A stretch of 42,332 bases of DNA from CAZFPT01 sp046541875 (GTDB lineage Bacteria; Planctomycetota; Phycisphaerae; SM23-33). A model generated the notes under the pieces. The model ran no database searches. It had not been told where the DNA came from and saw only the letters and a list, made by a program, of their open reading frames with translations. Of this stretch, positions 41,928-42,332 are shown piece by piece (position 1 is the stretch's first letter; each line of letters starts with the position of its first letter). Made by a program: the position numbers and the translations under genes. The DNA lies in the NCBI GenBank assembly GCA_046541875.1, contig JBKHCL010000017.1, forward strand, positions 1 through 42,332, written 5' to 3'.

Positions 41928-42312
41928 GTTCCCCGACGAGAAGCCCAGCCGCCTGCCCATCGCCGGGCGGATCGCTGCCGGATCGCCCATCGAGGCCATC
42001 GAGGACCGCCGGCAGCTCGACCTGGAGGACCTCTTCGCGAATCCCGACTCGTTCGTGCTGGAGGTCACCGGCGACAGCATGATCGAAGACCACATCGCCG
42101 AAGGCGACTACGTGGTCTGCGAGCGTCGCAACACCGCCCGCAACGGCGAAACCGTCGTCGCACTCCTGCCCGACGGCGAAGCCACGCTCAAACGCCTCTA
42201 CCGCGAAAAAGGCCGAATCCGCCTTCAGCCGGCCAACGCCAACTACGAACCCATCCTCGTCGATGACGTCCATATCCAGGGCGTCGTCATCGGCGTCATC
42301 CGAAAACTGTAG
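41710..42312 (+). CDS. lexA: LexA SOS repressor
   Basis: A 200-residue LexA. The N-terminal winged helix-turn-helix (1-66) has T-P-R-Q-L-E-I-L, Y-S-P-T-M-Q-E-I-G and a recognition helix T-K-V-T-V-F-E-H-V-R-A-L that differs from the common S-x-x-x-V-x-x-H-L pattern. The autocleavage site is Ala90-Gly91 (R-I-A-A-G-S-P-I). Catalytic Ser123 lies in G-D-S-M-I and Lys161 in E-A-T-L-K-R-L. RecA-stimulated self-cleavage should therefore be intact. AGAGGA lies about nine bases before ATG 41710. The promoter at 41008-41036 with its direct repeat is probably its own autoregulated promoter, 670 bases upstream. Confidence 0.95.
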   Translation: MESVTPRQLEILQLIRDYRNRFGYSPTMQEIGDQLGLTKVTVFEHVRALVKKRLLIRGAKHKARSLRVSPQAEFPDEKPSRLPIAGRIAAGSPIEAIEDRRQLDLEDLFANPDSFVLEVTGDSMIEDHIAEGDYVVCERRNTARNGETVVALLPDGEATLKRLYREKGRIRLQPANANYEPILVDDVHIQGVVIGVIRKL

Positions 42313-42332
42313 CGCCCGCAGGACAGCCGCCC

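Overview
The window is about 42 kb of GC-rich, gene-dense bacterial chromosome. It has no rRNA, CRISPR array or insertion sequence that I can see. A DUF1844 protein, a complete N-type ATPase operon, very large secreted multi-domain proteins, heparinase-like lyases and a sulfatase point to Planctomycetota, probably a Phycisphaerae-like lineage. That placement is inferred from gene content and style; no marker gene is present to prove it.

Layout. 1-4.3 kb: a cytoplasmic-type sulfatase, DUF1844, a secreted PepSY-like protein with charged repeats, and a secreted orphan protein behind a structured leader. 4.4-6.7 kb: a doubtful small gene, then an SDR dehydrogenase coupled to a helical-barrel-like protein. 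6.75-8.5 kb (minus): a DUF2267, family 4 uracil-DNA glycosylase and phosphoribosyltransferase operon. 8.7-15.6 kb: the complete N-ATPase operon atpD-C-Q-R-B-E-F-A-G. 15.7-32.6 kb: a glycan-related block with a GH-like TIM barrel, two heparinase II/III-like proteins transcribed divergently, and two collinear paralogues of about 1,585 residues with PQQ-type beta-propellers. 32.7-37.4 kb: an SbcD/YhaO-like metallophosphoesterase translationally coupled to a YhaN/SbcC-like ATPase. 37.5-40 kb (minus): a SpoIIE/PP2C phosphatase, a DUF192 lipoprotein and Maf. 40.4-42.3 kb: a small coiled-coil protein behind a sigma-54-like promoter, then LexA behind a sigma-70-like promoter with a direct-repeat operator.

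The most unusual content is the 17-33 kb block. The two giant proteins align end to end. Each carries three beta-sandwich modules opening with a W-x-x-x-G-P signature. A related module is inserted into the catalytic region of the plus-strand lyase-like protein. A second short beta module (core K-D-G-R-[LI]-x-G) occurs in both giants, in the minus-strand lyase and in an orphan secreted protein 13 kb away, with a looser form in the other lyase. I read this as one exported glycan-binding and glycan-cleaving system sharing parts. The substrate is unknown; an acidic, possibly sulfated polysaccharide is a guess.

The other notable parts are regulatory: a CGAACA-N5-CGAACA repeat at the inferred start site of a promoter leading to lexA, a near-consensus -24/-12 element with upstream GGCAACA motifs, and a leader with three cobalamin-riboswitch-like motifs in the expected order.
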